Source: Candidatus Shapirobacteria bacterium (GTDB taxonomy: Bacteria; Patescibacteriota; Microgenomatia; UBA12405; UBA6130). Taken from it: a stretch of DNA of 5,850 bases. A program made the translations under genes and the position numbers. This document shows positions 5,802-5,850 of this stretch, piece after piece. The notes under the pieces are model-generated. The model saw only the letters and a program-made list of their open reading frames with translations, did not search any database and was not told the DNA's origin. Every line of letters starts with the position of its first letter. The first letter of the stretch is position 1. The stretch spans positions 1 to 5,850 of the forward strand of contig JALTFB010000061.1 in the NCBI GenBank assembly GCA_027007615.1. Reading direction: 5' to 3'.

Positions 5802-5850
5802 TTTGGAATTTATTCCTATGGCCATTGTTGATGGTTCCCGCTTTTAAGCC
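5798..5850 (+). CDS. N-terminal start of an unidentified membrane or secreted protein (cut by window end)
   Basis: The ATG at 5798 overlaps the aspS stop as ATGA, the same coupling arrangement seen at secD-secF. The frame stays open to the window end and reads MIWNLFLWPLLMVPAFKP. This is strongly hydrophobic with three early Trp/Phe residues, as expected for a first membrane helix or an uncleaved signal anchor; there is no positive charge before the hydrophobic stretch. No Shine-Dalgarno at useful distance is seen (AGG lies only two bases upstream), so initiation would rely on termination-reinitiation from aspS. Eighteen residues are too few to name a family. It could also be a chance open frame, but the overlap geometry and the tightly packed context favour a real gene. 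Confidence 0.5.
   Translation, partial: MIWNLFLWPLLMVPAFK

Noticed and set aside
5130..5825. A 231-codon open frame on the minus strand, opposite the 3' half of aspS
   Set aside because: It lies wholly antisense to a well-supported synthetase gene apart from a few bases. Its product shows no recognisable motif and has a composition expected from reverse reading. It is best seen as a shadow frame.
1..5850. Search for tRNA, riboswitch, CRISPR, insertion sequence, or a new defence-type system
   Set aside because: All gaps are shorter than 90 bp, and I saw no repeated units, terminal inverted repeats or structured leaders. The window is housekeeping content.

Overview
This window reads as a stretch of ordinary bacterial chromosome of roughly balanced base composition. 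It carries densely packed housekeeping genes and no mobile element, CRISPR array, tRNA or rRNA. The overall style suggests a small-genome bacterium, most likely of the Candidate Phyla Radiation (Patescibacteria, Parcubacteria-like): a split SecD/SecF pair, compact versions of RecJ and aspartyl-tRNA synthetase (AspRS), very short gaps, and mostly Shine-Dalgarno-poor starts. That placement is an inference from protein style, not a proven assignment. TGA ends four of the five genes whose stop is visible (TAA ends the fifth), and no gene needs an in-frame TGA. This argues against lineages that recode UGA, such as Gracilibacteria, Absconditabacteria and mycoplasmas.

Layout. (1) Positions 1-1274, + strand: the 3' end of secD, overlapped by ATGA with a complete secF; both encode the membrane-embedded accessory motor of the Sec translocon. 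(2) 1275-1358: an 84-bp convergent gap with one weak inverted repeat. (3) 1359-2735, - strand: a class II tRNA nucleotidyltransferase (CCA-adding family) with an HD domain. (4) 2736-2766: a 31-bp, about 87% A+T divergent gap containing a perfect 16-bp palindrome and -10-like boxes on both strands. (5) 2767-4419, + strand: recJ, a DHH/DHHA1 single-strand 5'-3' exonuclease. (6) 4437-5801, + strand: aspS, encoding a bacterial-type AspRS that lacks the usual GAD insertion domain. (7) 5798-5850, + strand: the first 18 codons of a further gene, overlapping aspS by ATGA and starting with a very hydrophobic segment; it runs off the window.

The genes cover protein export, tRNA 3'-end maturation, DNA repair and tRNA charging, and do not form one pathway. 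secD-secF and recJ-aspS-(membrane gene) look like two co-directional transcription units separated by the oppositely oriented cca gene.

I found no convincing new biological system. The points most worth a second look are the GAD-less AspRS with a His typical of non-discriminating enzymes, the palindromic divergent promoter between cca and recJ, the six-codon minicistron bridging recJ and aspS, and the unidentified membrane-protein gene at the right edge.
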